NCBI GenBank assembly: GCA_902825875.1
Contig: CADECP010000053.1
Span: 1-34,302, forward strand
DNA from: an uncultured Acidobacteriota bacterium
GTDB lineage: Bacteria; Acidobacteriota; Blastocatellia; RBC074
Direction: 5' to 3'
Length of the DNA: 34,302 nucleotides
Positions 8,001-17,066 of the stretch are shown in pieces. Each line of letters begins with the position of its first letter. The first letter of the stretch is position 1. The notes beneath the pieces were generated by a model. It ran no database searches. It had not been told where the DNA came from and worked only from the letters and a program-made list of their open reading frames with translations. The position numbers were made by a program, and so were the translations under genes.

Positions 8001-11000
8001 TAACTGGCACCTCGACGTGCGGAAAACTGCCATTGCCGTCGAAATAAAGCGAGCCATTGACTTTGCCCGCCATCGCCATCGGACTGTTTGTGGAATCCAC
8101 AGCACCAACTCTGGACAGCCCGTTGTGGGTTCCACGAATGTCTTTGATGGTTGTTGCACCCGCAACTTCGTCCAGCGGATGCCAGCTAATCATCTTGTCG
8201 TAACGAGGCGGCTCCACGCATTTGCACTTGCCGTCCGAAAACGCCAGGTAAATGTTGCGAATCTCGTCTTCGGTCAGCGCCGTGCGCCAGAACTCCACTT
8301 CATCAATGATGCCGTTGAAATAGTGCTCGCCGACACCGGTGTTTCCGGCAAACGCACCAATCTGCAGCGGAAAGGTTGTGTCTTGAATCGGGCCAGCGTT
8401 TGGGTTTCGGGGAGCCATCCCTCTCAGCACACCGTCAATGTACAGCTTCACTTCGGTGGGACTAACGGTGGTAGCAACGTGTGTCCATCGCTGCGTGACC
8501 AGAGGCACAGTGGATTCAAGTTCCTCTCGTATCGTTCCGTCTGAAAACAGCACGAGCAGCCTACGCGGCATTATGCTGTCGGAGCATTGAGCCGCGTTAT
8601 TTCCTGTCACAAGAAGACTGACCGAAGTCGTCACGGTCTGTCCTTGCTGATTGCCTTTCCAGACAATCGGCGTGTTGCAATCAGTAAAGTCGTCAATGTA
8701 AATCCAGGCGTCCAGCGAAAAACTGTTGGTCTGGGAAACGTTCATTCCCGCATCGTGAGGAACTTCGATGTAACCGCCATTTGTTGGAATTTGGGAGTCA
8801 GGATTTCCTCGCCATCCTTGATTGACCATTCCTTGCGGATAAGTGCCGCCAGGTGATTTGGCCGCGCCGTGATAACCACCTCGGATGTCGTTGGCGTTTC
8901 CGTCCAGCGGCCACCAGGAAATCATGTCGGCGTTGCGTGGCGCTGGCACACAGCCACAGCATTTGGCATAAGCGCGGAGAAATTCCACGCGTAACCCGGT
9001 CACCGATTCGTTATTCGTTACTCGGAATTCAAGTGTGTTTGGCGAGGAATTATCGAAGTTGGAATTGCTGGAATCGAGGGTGAACGATTGCCACTGCGCG
9101 AACCCTGTGTTGACGGTAATTGCGCCGCTATTCACCTGCGCGCCGTTCAGATAAATCGAGCCTTTGTTGTCCGCAGCCCAGCGCCCATGAATGACGACAG
9201 AGTTCGGATCGCAACTGTTCAGCGAAAAAACGACCTTATAGGAGTACTCCTGGGCGGCGGCGAGCCTGTTGGAAGTAGGGGAAATCCATTTCGACGCAAG
9301 GGAATCGGAGTTCTGTATCCAACCGGAAATGCTGGAAACCACAAAAGCACTGTCATTCGGCGGCGTGACGTTGTAATGAGGGTCTTTTGCCTGATTCGGC
9401 AACAACGCGCCCGAATTGTTGACGCCAGTGTTGAACAATTCCTGGTTCAACAAACTGCGGAAAGGACAGCCGACTTTCAGCTTGTAAACCTTGGTCGCCA
9501 TGCAACCGCATTTGTCCGTCACCTTGACCGTGAATTCGTAATCTCCGTCTTGCGTGGGCACGCCGCTCAACACGCCGGTTGAACTAAGCGACATTCCGGC
9601 AGGCAACTGGCCGCTGCTGATTGCGAAAGTGTAATCCCCACAACCTCCTGTCGCGCTGAAGGTTTGCCCCTGCGGCTGCGTTGGGTTGTATTCCATCCCC
9701 TGCATGGCATCGAACAATTGCATGTTCGCAGGCCCAATGGTGATTGTGTCGCAAACAATCGTCAGCCGGTAATCACGGATGCCTGTGCAGCCGAATTTAT
9801 CGGTCACAGTCACTTGAAATGAAAAAGTGCCTGCTTCCATCGGCGTGCCTTGCAGCTTGCCGTCGTTGGTCAAGGTCATGCCGTTCGGTAACATTCCTGA
9901 CGTCACAGCGTAACTGTAAGGCGCTGTGCCGCCTGTGGCCGTCAATTGTTCAATCGGTAAATAACTTTGCCCGGCAATTCCGCTGTGAACCGTGGCTGGC
10001 GAAATGACGATGGTTGGACAATCCACCTGCCAGGTGATCGTCACCGTGCCCATACAGCCGTTCTTGTCGGTCGCTTTGACGGTGAAGGTGAAGCTGCCGC
10101 TTTCTTCGGGAATCCCCGTCAGCTTTCCATCCGATTGAAGCGTCATGCCTTTGGGTAAATTGCCATTCGGCTGGCTGTAAGTGAATGGCCCCATTCCGCC
10201 AACAGGCGAAAAGTTCTGCATGAACATCTGCCCAACAGTTCCGTTGCTGAGCGTCGTTGGCGTAATAGTGATGAAGGGGTCTTTCTGAGTGTAAATTTCG
10301 GCGGAAGCCAGATCGGCTCCCCCTGCGCCTGTGCCTCCCGCGACCAGCACGCGACCGCAACTCAGCAGCGCCGCTATGTGCCGTCCGCGCGTGCCATTCA
10401 ATGGCCCGGCATCCGACCACGTGTCGGTTGCGGGATCGTAGAGTTCGGCGGAATCCGTGGGAACGCCATTGATGTCTTCACCGCCAGAAACCAAAACCTT
10501 GCCCGAAGGCAGCAGCGTTGCCGTGTGGCGATGGCGCGCCACAGTCATTGGGGTTTTGATTGACCACAGACCGCTGGTCGGATTGTAAACCTCGACGGTA
10601 TTGAGCGCCGCTGTTCCGTTCGCTCCGCCGACGACCAGCACTTCGCCATTGTTCAAGCGGGTTGCAGTGTGTGCATAACGCGCCGCCGCCATCGAATTGG
10701 CTGCCGTCCAACTGCTTGCGCCCGAAGTGTAAAGCTCGGCGGAGTTGTAAGCCGTCAAAGGATTGCGCAGCGCACCGCCGACCACCAACACGCGCCCATC
10801 ATTCAGCACCGTTGCCGTGTGCAGAAGCCGCGCAACATTCATTGTCGGGCCTGCCGACCAGGTTTTCGGACCCGGGTTATAAATTTCGGTTGTGTTGTAA
10901 GTGCCGCCGGGGCCGGAACAACATTGATTGTCATAGCCGCCCGTCATCAAGACTTGTCCGGACAGGGAGCCGGTCGTCAACAAGGCAAGCGCCGGTTGAT

Positions 11001-11508
11001 ACCTTTTGATCGAAGGCGCGCCAACCGTCTGGCTCCAGCCCAAGCCTTCGTTATACAAAAAGCTGCTGGGAGGAATGCTGGTGCTAATGTCGTCATCGCC
11101 AACAACCAATACGTCTCCTGTGTCGAGCAACTGCGCTGAGAATCTGTGTGCGATAGGAATTGGCGCAATTGCCAGCCATAAATCGGTCGCCGGATCATAA
11201 ATGGCGGCATCGTCAACAACCTGTTGCCCGACTTTGGTTCCGCCTGCGACCAGCAATTTCCCCGAAGGCAAAACACTGGCGGCGGAAAGGCCGCGCGCAC
11301 TGGGCATTGGCATTACGCTGACCCAATCGCCGGGATCAGCCTTTGCGGCAGTCGGATTGTTGGCGTTTGTTTCTGTGTTTTTAATCGCCAGAACTTCATC
11401 TGACAACAGGCTGTTCAATCCGAAAATGGCAGTTAGACAAAGCGCGAAAACAGCGCCAAGCATAGACAATTTCCACCGCAACATAGATTCCAAAGTTCGT
11501 CGCAACAT
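5014..11508 (-). CDS. Giant secreted kelch/He_PIG/LamG/cohesin/TIGR03437 protein
   Basis: This 2164-residue exported multidomain protein is probably cell-surface or extracellular. A hydrophobic signal segment spans about residues 13-34. Seven kelch-type repeats with a period near 50 residues (around 77, 125, 174, 231, 281, 329 and 379) should form one beta-propeller. Ig-like He_PIG domains follow at about 413-495, 500-585 and 588-680. A lectin-like FNTGV module lies at 691-852, LamG/concanavalin-like domains at 861-1095 and 1105-1345, two more He_PIG domains at 1359-1448 and 1450-1534, a second FNTGV module at 1542-1692, a sixth He_PIG at 1693-1777, a cohesin-like domain at about 1781-1917, and a TIGR03437 domain at about 1927-2164. 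GGAGGAAA precedes the ATG. No enzyme motif was found; carbohydrate or surface binding is inferred. TIGR03437 strongly suggests Acidobacteriota. Confidence 0.88.
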   Translation of the reverse strand: MLRRTLESMLRWKLSMLGAVFALCLTAIFGLNSLLSDEVLAIKNTETNANNPTAAKADPGDWVSVMPMPSARGLSAASVLPSGKLLVAGGTKVGQQVVDDAAIYDPATDLWLAIAPIPIAHRFSAQLLDTGDVLVVGDDDISTSIPPSSFLYNEGLGWSQTVGAPSIKRYQPALALLTTGSLSGQVLMTGGYDNQCCSGPGGTYNTTEIYNPGPKTWSAGPTMNVARLLHTATVLNDGRVLVVGGALRNPLTAYNSAELYTSGASSWTAANSMAAARYAHTATRLNNGEVLVVGGANGTAALNTVEVYNPTSGLWSIKTPMTVARHRHTATLLPSGKVLVSGGEDINGVPTDSAELYDPATDTWSDAGPLNGTRGRHIAALLSCGRVLVAGGTGAGGADLASAEIYTQKDPFITITPTTLSNGTVGQMFMQNFSPVGGMGPFTYSQPNGNLPKGMTLQSDGKLTGIPEESGSFTFTVKATDKNGCMGTVTITWQVDCPTIVISPATVHSGIAGQSYLPIEQLTATGGTAPYSYAVTSGMLPNGMTLTNDGKLQGTPMEAGTFSFQVTVTDKFGCTGIRDYRLTIVCDTITIGPANMQLFDAMQGMEYNPTQPQGQTFSATGGCGDYTFAISSGQLPAGMSLSSTGVLSGVPTQDGDYEFTVKVTDKCGCMATKVYKLKVGCPFRSLLNQELFNTGVNNSGALLPNQAKDPHYNVTPPNDSAFVVSSISGWIQNSDSLASKWISPTSNRLAAAQEYSYKVVFSLNSCDPNSVVIHGRWAADNKGSIYLNGAQVNSGAITVNTGFAQWQSFTLDSSNSNFDNSSPNTLEFRVTNNESVTGLRVEFLRAYAKCCGCVPAPRNADMISWWPLDGNANDIRGGYHGAAKSPGGTYPQGMVNQGWRGNPDSQIPTNGGYIEVPHDAGMNVSQTNSFSLDAWIYIDDFTDCNTPIVWKGNQQGQTVTTSVSLLVTGNNAAQCSDSIMPRRLLVLFSDGTIREELESTVPLVTQRWTHVATTVSPTEVKLYIDGVLRGMAPRNPNAGPIQDTTFPLQIGAFAGNTGVGEHYFNGIIDEVEFWRTALTEDEIRNIYLAFSDGKCKCVEPPRYDKMISWHPLDEVAGATTIKDIRGTHNGLSRVGAVDSTNSPMAMAGKVNGSLYFDGNGSFPHVEVPVNVNGDPLDLTSNEGFTIDAWINIDQQLQTDQFAPIVDKMDYIPGTPPSVRGYAFYVQQGVGGTQLKFDIAAGNGTAFSSPATAVIVLAPGGWHHVAISYDRNNGAAIARFYVDGQQVVSSGPASNDRVVNTLPLLIGRTRYTNDPDKVGGIKIDELEIFDVPLTQGEIDSIFKAGSAGKCRPNMPSPCADVNITLTNNPNPLPMGMTGVPFPTTMFMASGGTAPYMYTATGLPAGLSLSMDGKLTGTPTEQGSFSPIVITVKDANGCTAEIRREIVIKCSEFTIKPDFLPVGYVGTVYPKQTFTSDSTCQPVTYSINGTLPPGLSFAGGMLQGTPTQAGSFSVTVTAVDACGCSSRKTYPLVIKDCPRVMLKLFNTGVDNDRVPLGTGAPDGHYAASALNGPTTTPSVILPLGVTSTAARWIGKTAPGINRFSTTFDLSGCDLSSVSISGKFAASPNAELFLNNNTTPIATSNGPGSFTSFTITSGYQSGPNTLTFVTGGSVTAVNGLLVEFSEAFAKCCECPAITIGPNVSFVGNLNQPFNPVSLTASGGMAAYSYSIIGGALPTGMNLSSAGVLSGTPTVAGIFKFKVLVVDAMNCTGMREYQLLVRRRLIGFDYNVSANQTFAPDQSNRLTLRINMEALGNEKAWSFSLGFNPAVLSNPRVTLGADATGGTLSVNTSQVAQGAIGMAVTLPGNQTLASGSRHIFNLVFDYIAANTGAKLDFDFRDAPVARGVTDTSGASLPTEVSATPVLLAQPATSVSAASYGGERLASEQIVAAFGIGLATTTQVATSVPLPTTLAGTTIKVRDSANVERLAPLFFVAPTQINYLIPAGTAAGTATILITSGDGTVSGSVVEIANVAPGIFVADASGRGLPAANALTFKPDGSSSSSPVARFDPTSSRFVAVPIDLGAIGDRVFLSLFGTGVRRRSSLEAVRAIIGGVEAPLQFAGDQGGFAGLDQINIEIPRSLAGSGLVDVTLIVDGQIANVVQVNIR

Positions 11509-11920
11509 AAACTTTCCTCCCGTGTAAGGTATTTACAGAGGTTGATCTTCAGGACACACTTCGAGCGTGCCAGTGGATTCCCCTTCATTGATTGGTTTCC
11601 GCGCAGTTGACCGACGATGCGCACCTGTCCAAAGCCGACGCGGCACGCATCGTTGCAATTCAAGACTTTCGATTTCGATAGAGGCTGGAAGCGGGCTGAT
11701 ATTACTGAGCATCCGAAAAAATCTGGCTTCCTTGAGTCCGCAACTTTTCCCAGCCGCAAATCTCGTCACCCCCAAAGCGACTTTGGTAGGAAATCCGTAT
11801 CAGTAGAAGGGAAAATTTTTCGATCGGTTAGCGGAAACTTTTGGCCGCCACTATAATCCGCGTCGCTTTCAATCGGTTGGCGGACTTTTAGCAGCGAACT
11901 CACACAATCAAACGAGATTT
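11509..11920. other. 412-bp divergent intergenic region
   Basis: This region separates the giant secreted-protein gene (minus) from the ECF sigma gene (plus). No coding sequence with a credible start or family match was seen. The left part holds the GGAGG ribosome binding site of the minus-strand gene. The right 100 bp holds a tandem direct repeat and a TATAAT box, described separately. Confidence 0.6.
11823..11896 (+). promoter_or_regulatory. Candidate promoter with flanking direct repeats
   Basis: A perfect TATAAT lies at 11852-11857, with a poor -35 (TTAGCG at 11828-11833, 18-bp spacing). Two imperfect direct repeats with the core ATCGGTT(A/G)GCGGA begin at 11823 and 11872, 49 bp apart, or nearly five helical turns, and flank the box. 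The arrangement fits a regulator or alternative-sigma site controlling the downstream ECF/kinase operon. The functional reading is inference. Confidence 0.4.
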
Positions 11921-12526
11921 ATGACGGAGCAGTCGGTCACTCAACTTTTGCTGGATTGGCGAAACGGAAACGAAGCGGCGTTCAATCAATTGATGCCGCT
12001 GGTGTATGACGAATTGCGCCGAGTTGCGCGGCGGCACTTGAATCAGGAAGGCAGCGGGCATTCGTTGCAAACCTCCGATCTGGTCAACGAAGCGTATCTG
12101 AAGCTGGTCAATCAGCAGGAAGTGGATTGGCAAAATCGCGCGCATTTTTTCGCCGTCTCAGCAAACATCATGCGCCATTTGTTGGTTGACCACGCGCGCG
12201 CTCGCGGAAGAGCCAAACGCGGCGGCGATGTCATTCGCATCACGCTCAACGAAGAAATCACTTCCAAAGCCGTCGCCGAACACGAACGAAAACTGGATTT
12301 GCTGGCGCTGGATCAGGCGCTCGACCGGCTGGCAGAATTCGACCAGCGCAAAAGCCGTATCGTCGAATTGCGTTATTTCGGCGGATTGAGTTACGAAGAA
12401 ACGGCTGTGGTCTTGGGCGTTTCGGAAATCACCATCAAACGCGACTGGTTAAAAGCTCGCGCGTGGTTGTTCCGCGCGCTGGGCGGAGGCCACCCCGATG
12501 ACTTCCCTTCAATGGCGGAAAATTGA
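11921..12526 (+). CDS. ECF-type RNA polymerase sigma factor (TIGR02999-like)
   Basis: This 201-residue sigma factor is of the ECF subgroup expanded in Acidobacteriota and Planctomycetes. Region 2 spans about residues 18-95 (VYDELRRVARRHL, then LQTSDLVNEAYLKL), and region 4 spans about 128-190 with the helix-turn-helix LSYEETAVVLGVSEITIKRDW. It directs RNA polymerase to alternative promoters. There is no strong ribosome binding site before the ATG. The last 29 bases overlap the start of the kinase gene, so the two are translationally linked. No anti-sigma factor gene is present, and in this subgroup the adjacent kinase may supply the control (inference). Confidence 0.9.
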   Translation: MTEQSVTQLLLDWRNGNEAAFNQLMPLVYDELRRVARRHLNQEGSGHSLQTSDLVNEAYLKLVNQQEVDWQNRAHFFAVSANIMRHLLVDHARARGRAKRGGDVIRITLNEEITSKAVAEHERKLDLLALDQALDRLAEFDQRKSRIVELRYFGGLSYEETAVVLGVSEITIKRDWLKARAWLFRALGGGHPDDFPSMAEN

Positions 12527-15500
12527 TGAACTGCTGGATTCGCTGATTGAACTGCCAGAGCCGGAACGCGCGGCTTTTCTGGATCGGGAATGCGGCGACG
12601 ATCAGGAATTGCGCCGCGAACTGGAATCGCTGCTGGCCGCACACGACCAGGCCAGCGGATTTTTCGATGCTCAGCCGATTTCCATTGCTGCAGACTTGAT
12701 CCGCGACCGCCAGGCCAACTCCATCACCGGACACACCATCGGCCATTACCAACTGACGCGCGAAATCGGGCGCGGAGGCATGGGCGTCGTGTACGAAGCC
12801 ATTCGCGCCGACGACCAGTACCGCCAAAAAGTCGCCATCAAACTGTTGTGGCCGGGAATGAACCAATCAGAAATCGCCCGGCGGTTTCGCCGCGAACGCC
12901 AGATTCTGGCCAATCTGGATCATCCGCACATAGCGCGTTTGCTGGACGGCGGAGCCACAGAAGAAGGCTGGCCGTATTTCGTCATGGAGTTCATCGCCGG
13001 TCAGCCAATCACCGATTACTGCGCCCAGCACAAGCTTTCTATCAACCAGCGGCTGACGCTCTTTCAGGATGTTTGCTCCGCCGTGCAGTACGCACATCAA
13101 AACCTGATCGTCCACCGCGACCTGAAACCCGGTAACATCTTCGTCAACGAACAAGGCGCGGTGAAGTTACTGGATTTCGGAATCGCCAAACTGCTCGATC
13201 CTGCCCGTCACGCCGTCACGGCTCAGCCGACGACCAACGCGCTGATGATGACTCCCGAGTACGCCAGCCCCGAACAAATGCGCGGCGAAACGGTCAGCAC
13301 CTCCAGCGATGTGTACAGCCTGGGCGTGGTGCTTTACGAATTGCTGACGGGTCAGCCGCCTTACGATTTCAAAGACCGTTCGTTGCCGGAATTGGTTCGC
13401 GTGGTGTGCGAACAGGAACCGGTTGCTCCAAGCCATCGCGCCGATTCGTCAAAGCTGCGCGGCGACGTAGACGGTATTCTGCTGACAGCTTTGCAAAAAG
13501 AACCGTTGCGCCGTTATCGCAGCGTCGAACAATTGCAGGAAGACATTCGCCGCCATCTCATCGGCCAACCGATCCTGGCGCAAACCGTCACGCTGCGGTA
13601 TCGGGCAGGCAAATTCGTTCGCCGCAATAAACTGGCAGTCGCGGCGGCGACGCTGATTCTGTTGACGCTGTTGGCGGGAATTTTCGCCACAAGCTGGCAA
13701 GCTCGACGCGCAACCGAACAAGCGCGGGTGAATCGCCGATTGCTTTACGCCGCGCAAATGAATCTGGCCGGGCAAGCCTGGGACGCGGCCAACGTCGCGC
13801 GCGCAATGCAACTGGTCGAAACCAGCATCCCGCAAGACGGCGAAGAAGATTTGCGCGGTTTCGAGTGGCATTACCTGTCGCGGCTGTGCAACCAAAACCT
13901 ACGCGCAACACTGAAGCATCCTGCCGGAATTCGCGCCGTCGCTATTTCGCCGGATGGTTTGAAACTGGCGACCGGCGACGATGACGGCACGGCTAGATTG
14001 TGGGATTTCACCACGGGAAGTTTGTTGGCAACGCTTCAGGGACATAGATTGAGAATCCTCTCGCTCGCCTTTTCGCCGGACGGCAAAACGCTGGCCACTG
14101 GTTCTGACGACAACTTTATTATTCTGTGGGATGTGGCAAGCGGCAGGCAGTCGTCGAAAATGATAAGCGACGACGACGCTGTCCTCAGCTTGAAGTTTTC
14201 TCCGGATGGTCAATGGCTGGCGGTATCCAGCCACGCAACCTGGGTGAACCTGATCAAACTCGCTGACTCCGTCCTGATCCCGCTCAATGGCCATTTACGA
14301 GGAATCACCGGTCTGGCCTTCTCGCCCGACAGCCAGTTCATTGCTTCAGGCAGTGACGATTCTTTGGTGAAGGTCTGGAAAGTTCCGGTCAACTATCTGC
14401 CGGGAATCACTCGTCGTTGCGAAAGAAGCTGGTCGCCGATGAATATGGAAAACGGGATTCTGAGAACGTCCTGGAAACAATATGGCTGCCTTAACGATGA
14501 TGTTCTGCCAGCGCAATCTCGTGAGGTTGCGGTTCTGAAAGGCCATCAGGATCAAATCTATTCAGTCGCGTTTTCACCAAACGGAAAGATTCTGGCTTCA
14601 GCCGGAGCCGATAAGTTGGTCAGGTTGTGGGAAGCGGCGACCCGGCGTTCAATCGGTTCGCTTGATGGACACAGCGGCACTTTGCGCTCCGTTGCATTTT
14701 CGCCGGACGGAAAAACTTTGGCTTCTGGCAGCGACGACAGGCTGGTGAAGTTTTGGGACTTGGCCACGCGACAAGAGCTTGGCACGATTCGAGGTCACGG
14801 CGGCAGAATTTATAACGTGGCGTTTTCACCCGACGGAAACACATTGGCGACGGCCAGCGATGATCGCACAGTCAAGTTGTGGAATATCGCCGACTCCGCT
14901 CCCTTCACCTATCTGAATGGCCACACCAACGAAGTGAATTCCGCTGTCTTTTCGCCTGACGGAAAAGTCGTAGCCACGGGCAGCGACGACAAGGCGGTCA
15001 AACTCTGGGACGCGACAACTGGCCGCGAACTGAATACGCTGGCCGGCAGCAATGGCATCGTTCAATCCGTTGCGTATTCGCCGGACGGTAAACGACTTGC
15101 GGGGGCCATTCGCAACGGCTCAATCATCATTTGGGATGCGGCAAGCGGTCAGAAAAGCTTGAGCATCCAGGCCAACCAGGACCATTCCATCGCTGTAGCC
15201 TTTTCGCCAGATGGCCGAACCCTGGCCACCGGCGGCAGCGACGATGCAAGAGTGAGCGACAAGCCAATTTACGGAGCCAAACTGTGGGATGCGACCAGCG
15301 GGAAACAACTCTCAACTTTTGTCGGCCATGCCTCCAGAATACTTGCCGTCGCGTTTTCACCTGACGGCAAATTGCTGGCGACAAGCAGCTCTGATCGAAT
15401 GGTGAAGTTATGGAACGTTGAAACAGGCCAGGAACTGGCTACGCTGAAAGGCCATCAATCCGATGTCTGGACGTTGGCATTTTCCCCGGATGGAAAACTG

Positions 15501-15809
15501 CTGGCTTCGGGCGGCAATGATCGCAGCATTCGATTTTGGGATGTGGCATCCAGACGCGAAGTCGCCCGGTTGGAAGCGCATTCCGATTCGATCTATTCCG
15601 TCGCTTTTTCGCCGGACGGTCAGCGACTGGCTTCGGGGAGTTACGACAACACCGTCAAATTGTGGGATGTCATCACCCGTCAAGAACTCGTCACCTTGAA
15701 AGGCCACAAAGACCACGTGCTGTTCGTAGCGTTTTCGCCCGACGGCCAAACACTGGCTTCCGCCAGCAGCGACCACTCCGCGCGGCTGTGGCGCGCAACA
15801 ACGAGGTAA
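12498..15809 (+). CDS. Membrane Ser/Thr protein kinase with 14 WD40 blades
   Basis: This 1103-residue Hanks-type kinase joins a WD40 sensor or scaffold. After an N-terminal segment the kinase domain spans about 84-352: glycine loop GRGGMG (91-96), Lys115 in VAIK, the catalytic loop HRDLKPGN (206-213) and DFG (226-228). All key residues are present, so it should be active. One transmembrane helix spans about 378-398, which places the kinase inside the cell and the C-terminal half outside the membrane. WD40 blades recur every 42 residues from about 480, each with an SPDG-like turn, for a count of 14 (two seven-bladed propellers). A GGAGG 8 bases before the ATG supports the start inside the sigma gene. 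Confidence 0.92.
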   Translation: MTSLQWRKIDELLDSLIELPEPERAAFLDRECGDDQELRRELESLLAAHDQASGFFDAQPISIAADLIRDRQANSITGHTIGHYQLTREIGRGGMGVVYEAIRADDQYRQKVAIKLLWPGMNQSEIARRFRRERQILANLDHPHIARLLDGGATEEGWPYFVMEFIAGQPITDYCAQHKLSINQRLTLFQDVCSAVQYAHQNLIVHRDLKPGNIFVNEQGAVKLLDFGIAKLLDPARHAVTAQPTTNALMMTPEYASPEQMRGETVSTSSDVYSLGVVLYELLTGQPPYDFKDRSLPELVRVVCEQEPVAPSHRADSSKLRGDVDGILLTALQKEPLRRYRSVEQLQEDIRRHLIGQPILAQTVTLRYRAGKFVRRNKLAVAAATLILLTLLAGIFATSWQARRATEQARVNRRLLYAAQMNLAGQAWDAANVARAMQLVETSIPQDGEEDLRGFEWHYLSRLCNQNLRATLKHPAGIRAVAISPDGLKLATGDDDGTARLWDFTTGSLLATLQGHRLRILSLAFSPDGKTLATGSDDNFIILWDVASGRQSSKMISDDDAVLSLKFSPDGQWLAVSSHATWVNLIKLADSVLIPLNGHLRGITGLAFSPDSQFIASGSDDSLVKVWKVPVNYLPGITRRCERSWSPMNMENGILRTSWKQYGCLNDDVLPAQSREVAVLKGHQDQIYSVAFSPNGKILASAGADKLVRLWEAATRRSIGSLDGHSGTLRSVAFSPDGKTLASGSDDRLVKFWDLATRQELGTIRGHGGRIYNVAFSPDGNTLATASDDRTVKLWNIADSAPFTYLNGHTNEVNSAVFSPDGKVVATGSDDKAVKLWDATTGRELNTLAGSNGIVQSVAYSPDGKRLAGAIRNGSIIIWDAASGQKSLSIQANQDHSIAVAFSPDGRTLATGGSDDARVSDKPIYGAKLWDATSGKQLSTFVGHASRILAVAFSPDGKLLATSSSDRMVKLWNVETGQELATLKGHQSDVWTLAFSPDGKLLASGGNDRSIRFWDVASRREVARLEAHSDSIYSVAFSPDGQRLASGSYDNTVKLWDVITRQELVTLKGHKDHVLFVAFSPDGQTLASASSDHSARLWRATTR

Positions 15810-15855
15810 ACCAGCAATGTCGAAACAAATGCAGTATGAGTTGTTTTGCAGATGA

Positions 15856-15874
15856 AAATGCGAGAATCGCGTTT
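15856..15874 (+). terminator. Weak hairpin after the kinase gene
   Basis: An 8-bp stem including one G-U pair (AAATGCGA, 15856-15863, with 15867-15874) has a GAA loop and is followed by CTTCATTC. It is a modest terminator candidate in the 92-bp gap before the methyltransferase gene. Confidence 0.3.
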
Positions 15875-15901
15875 CTTCATTCGAAAGCATAAGATGGGTT
15901 C

Positions 15902-16918
15902 ATGATTGAATCGCTTCAGGAATTGTTGGCTAATGCCTTAGCCGCCCGTGCCTCTCTCTTCGACGCTCGCCACGAAGCAGCGTTCCGACTGTTCAACGGA
16001 TTTACCGAAGGCTGGCCTTCGTTGGCTGTTGACCTTTACGCGCAAACTCTGGTCTTGCACGATTACTCCGAAACGCCTGCAGAAAGCCAAGCCGTCATCG
16101 CCGCTGCTCAAGAGTTTTATCAATCGCGCCTGCCCCAATCACTGACGCTCAGCGCCGTGCTGTTGAAAACTCGCAACGCGAAAACTCCCGAAGCTCGAAA
16201 TGGAGTTTTGCTCTCCGGCGAAAAACTGGCGACGAAAATCCGCGAACACGATGTTTGGTATTCGCTGGCTTTGCAGATGAACCGCGACGCCAGTTTTTAT
16301 CTGGACACGCGCAATTTGCGAAGCTGGATTTTGCAAAACCTGTCTGGCCAACGAGTCCTGAACACTTTCGCCTACACAGGCAGTTTGGGCGTAGCCGCCA
16401 AAGCCGCCGGAGCCGCGCGCGTCGTCCATCTGGATTTGAACCGCACGTTTCTGAATGTGGCGAAGACTTCGTACACGCTGAATGGTTTTCCGATTAACAA
16501 AGCCGATTTCCGCACCGGAGATTTTTGGCCCGAAGCCAGCAAAATGATTCGCGCCGGAGAGTTGTTCGATTGCGTGTTGCTCGATCCGCCGTTTTTCGCT
16601 GCGACCAGCAAAGGCATGGTGGACGCCAACAAGAATTACGACCGATTGATTAACAAAGTCCGCCCGCTGATTGCCGACGGAGGCCGACTGGTGGCCGTCA
16701 ACAACACGCTGTTCGTCAGCGGCAAAGAGTTTCAGAAAATGCTGAAAACGTTGTGCGCTGATGGGTATATGGAAATCGAAGAATTGATTCCGGTGGCCGA
16801 AGACTTCACTGGATACGCAACCACGCGAGTAGCTTCAAAACTGCCCGCTCCCTCTCCATTCAACCACTCGACCAAAATTGCCGTGCTACGCATCCGACGA
16901 AAAGATGTGTTAGTTTAA
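15902..16918 (+). CDS. RlmI-like class I SAM-dependent RNA methyltransferase
   Basis: This 338-residue methyltransferase resembles the RlmI/RlmK group, which methylates cytosine in 23S rRNA. Its Rossmann core has motif I at about 152-163 (VLNTFAYTGSLG), the acidic LDLN after strand 2 (177-180), and the catalytic-region motif LDPPFF at 227-232. The segment DASFYLDTRNLR (129-140) matches the family's FLDxRxxR element. No N-terminal PUA domain is recognisable; the first 45 residues form a shortened region (AFRLFNGFTEGWPSLAVDLY) instead. The substrate is therefore less certain than for RlmI itself. The gene stands alone, with 148 bp before the next. Confidence 0.82.
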   Translation: MIESLQELLANALAARASLFDARHEAAFRLFNGFTEGWPSLAVDLYAQTLVLHDYSETPAESQAVIAAAQEFYQSRLPQSLTLSAVLLKTRNAKTPEARNGVLLSGEKLATKIREHDVWYSLALQMNRDASFYLDTRNLRSWILQNLSGQRVLNTFAYTGSLGVAAKAAGAARVVHLDLNRTFLNVAKTSYTLNGFPINKADFRTGDFWPEASKMIRAGELFDCVLLDPPFFAATSKGMVDANKNYDRLINKVRPLIADGGRLVAVNNTLFVSGKEFQKMLKTLCADGYMEIEELIPVAEDFTGYATTRVASKLPAPSPFNHSTKIAVLRIRRKDVLV

Positions 16919-17066
16919 GTTGCAACCTACAATCAACAAATAAATCATCCTTGGCTGTAAAGAGAACACTTGGCAAATGAATTTCGGGAAAGCGCCACAA
17001 CTGTTCCTGATTTCATAAACAATGTCGCCTTTGCTTGGTGACGGTATCTGAACAGAAAGGATAACG

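Noticed and set aside
16919..17066. Promoter in the gap before the glycosyltransferase fusion gene
   Set aside because: Several TTGGCA-like hexamers are present, but none has a -10 match at 16-18 bp, so no promoter is called.
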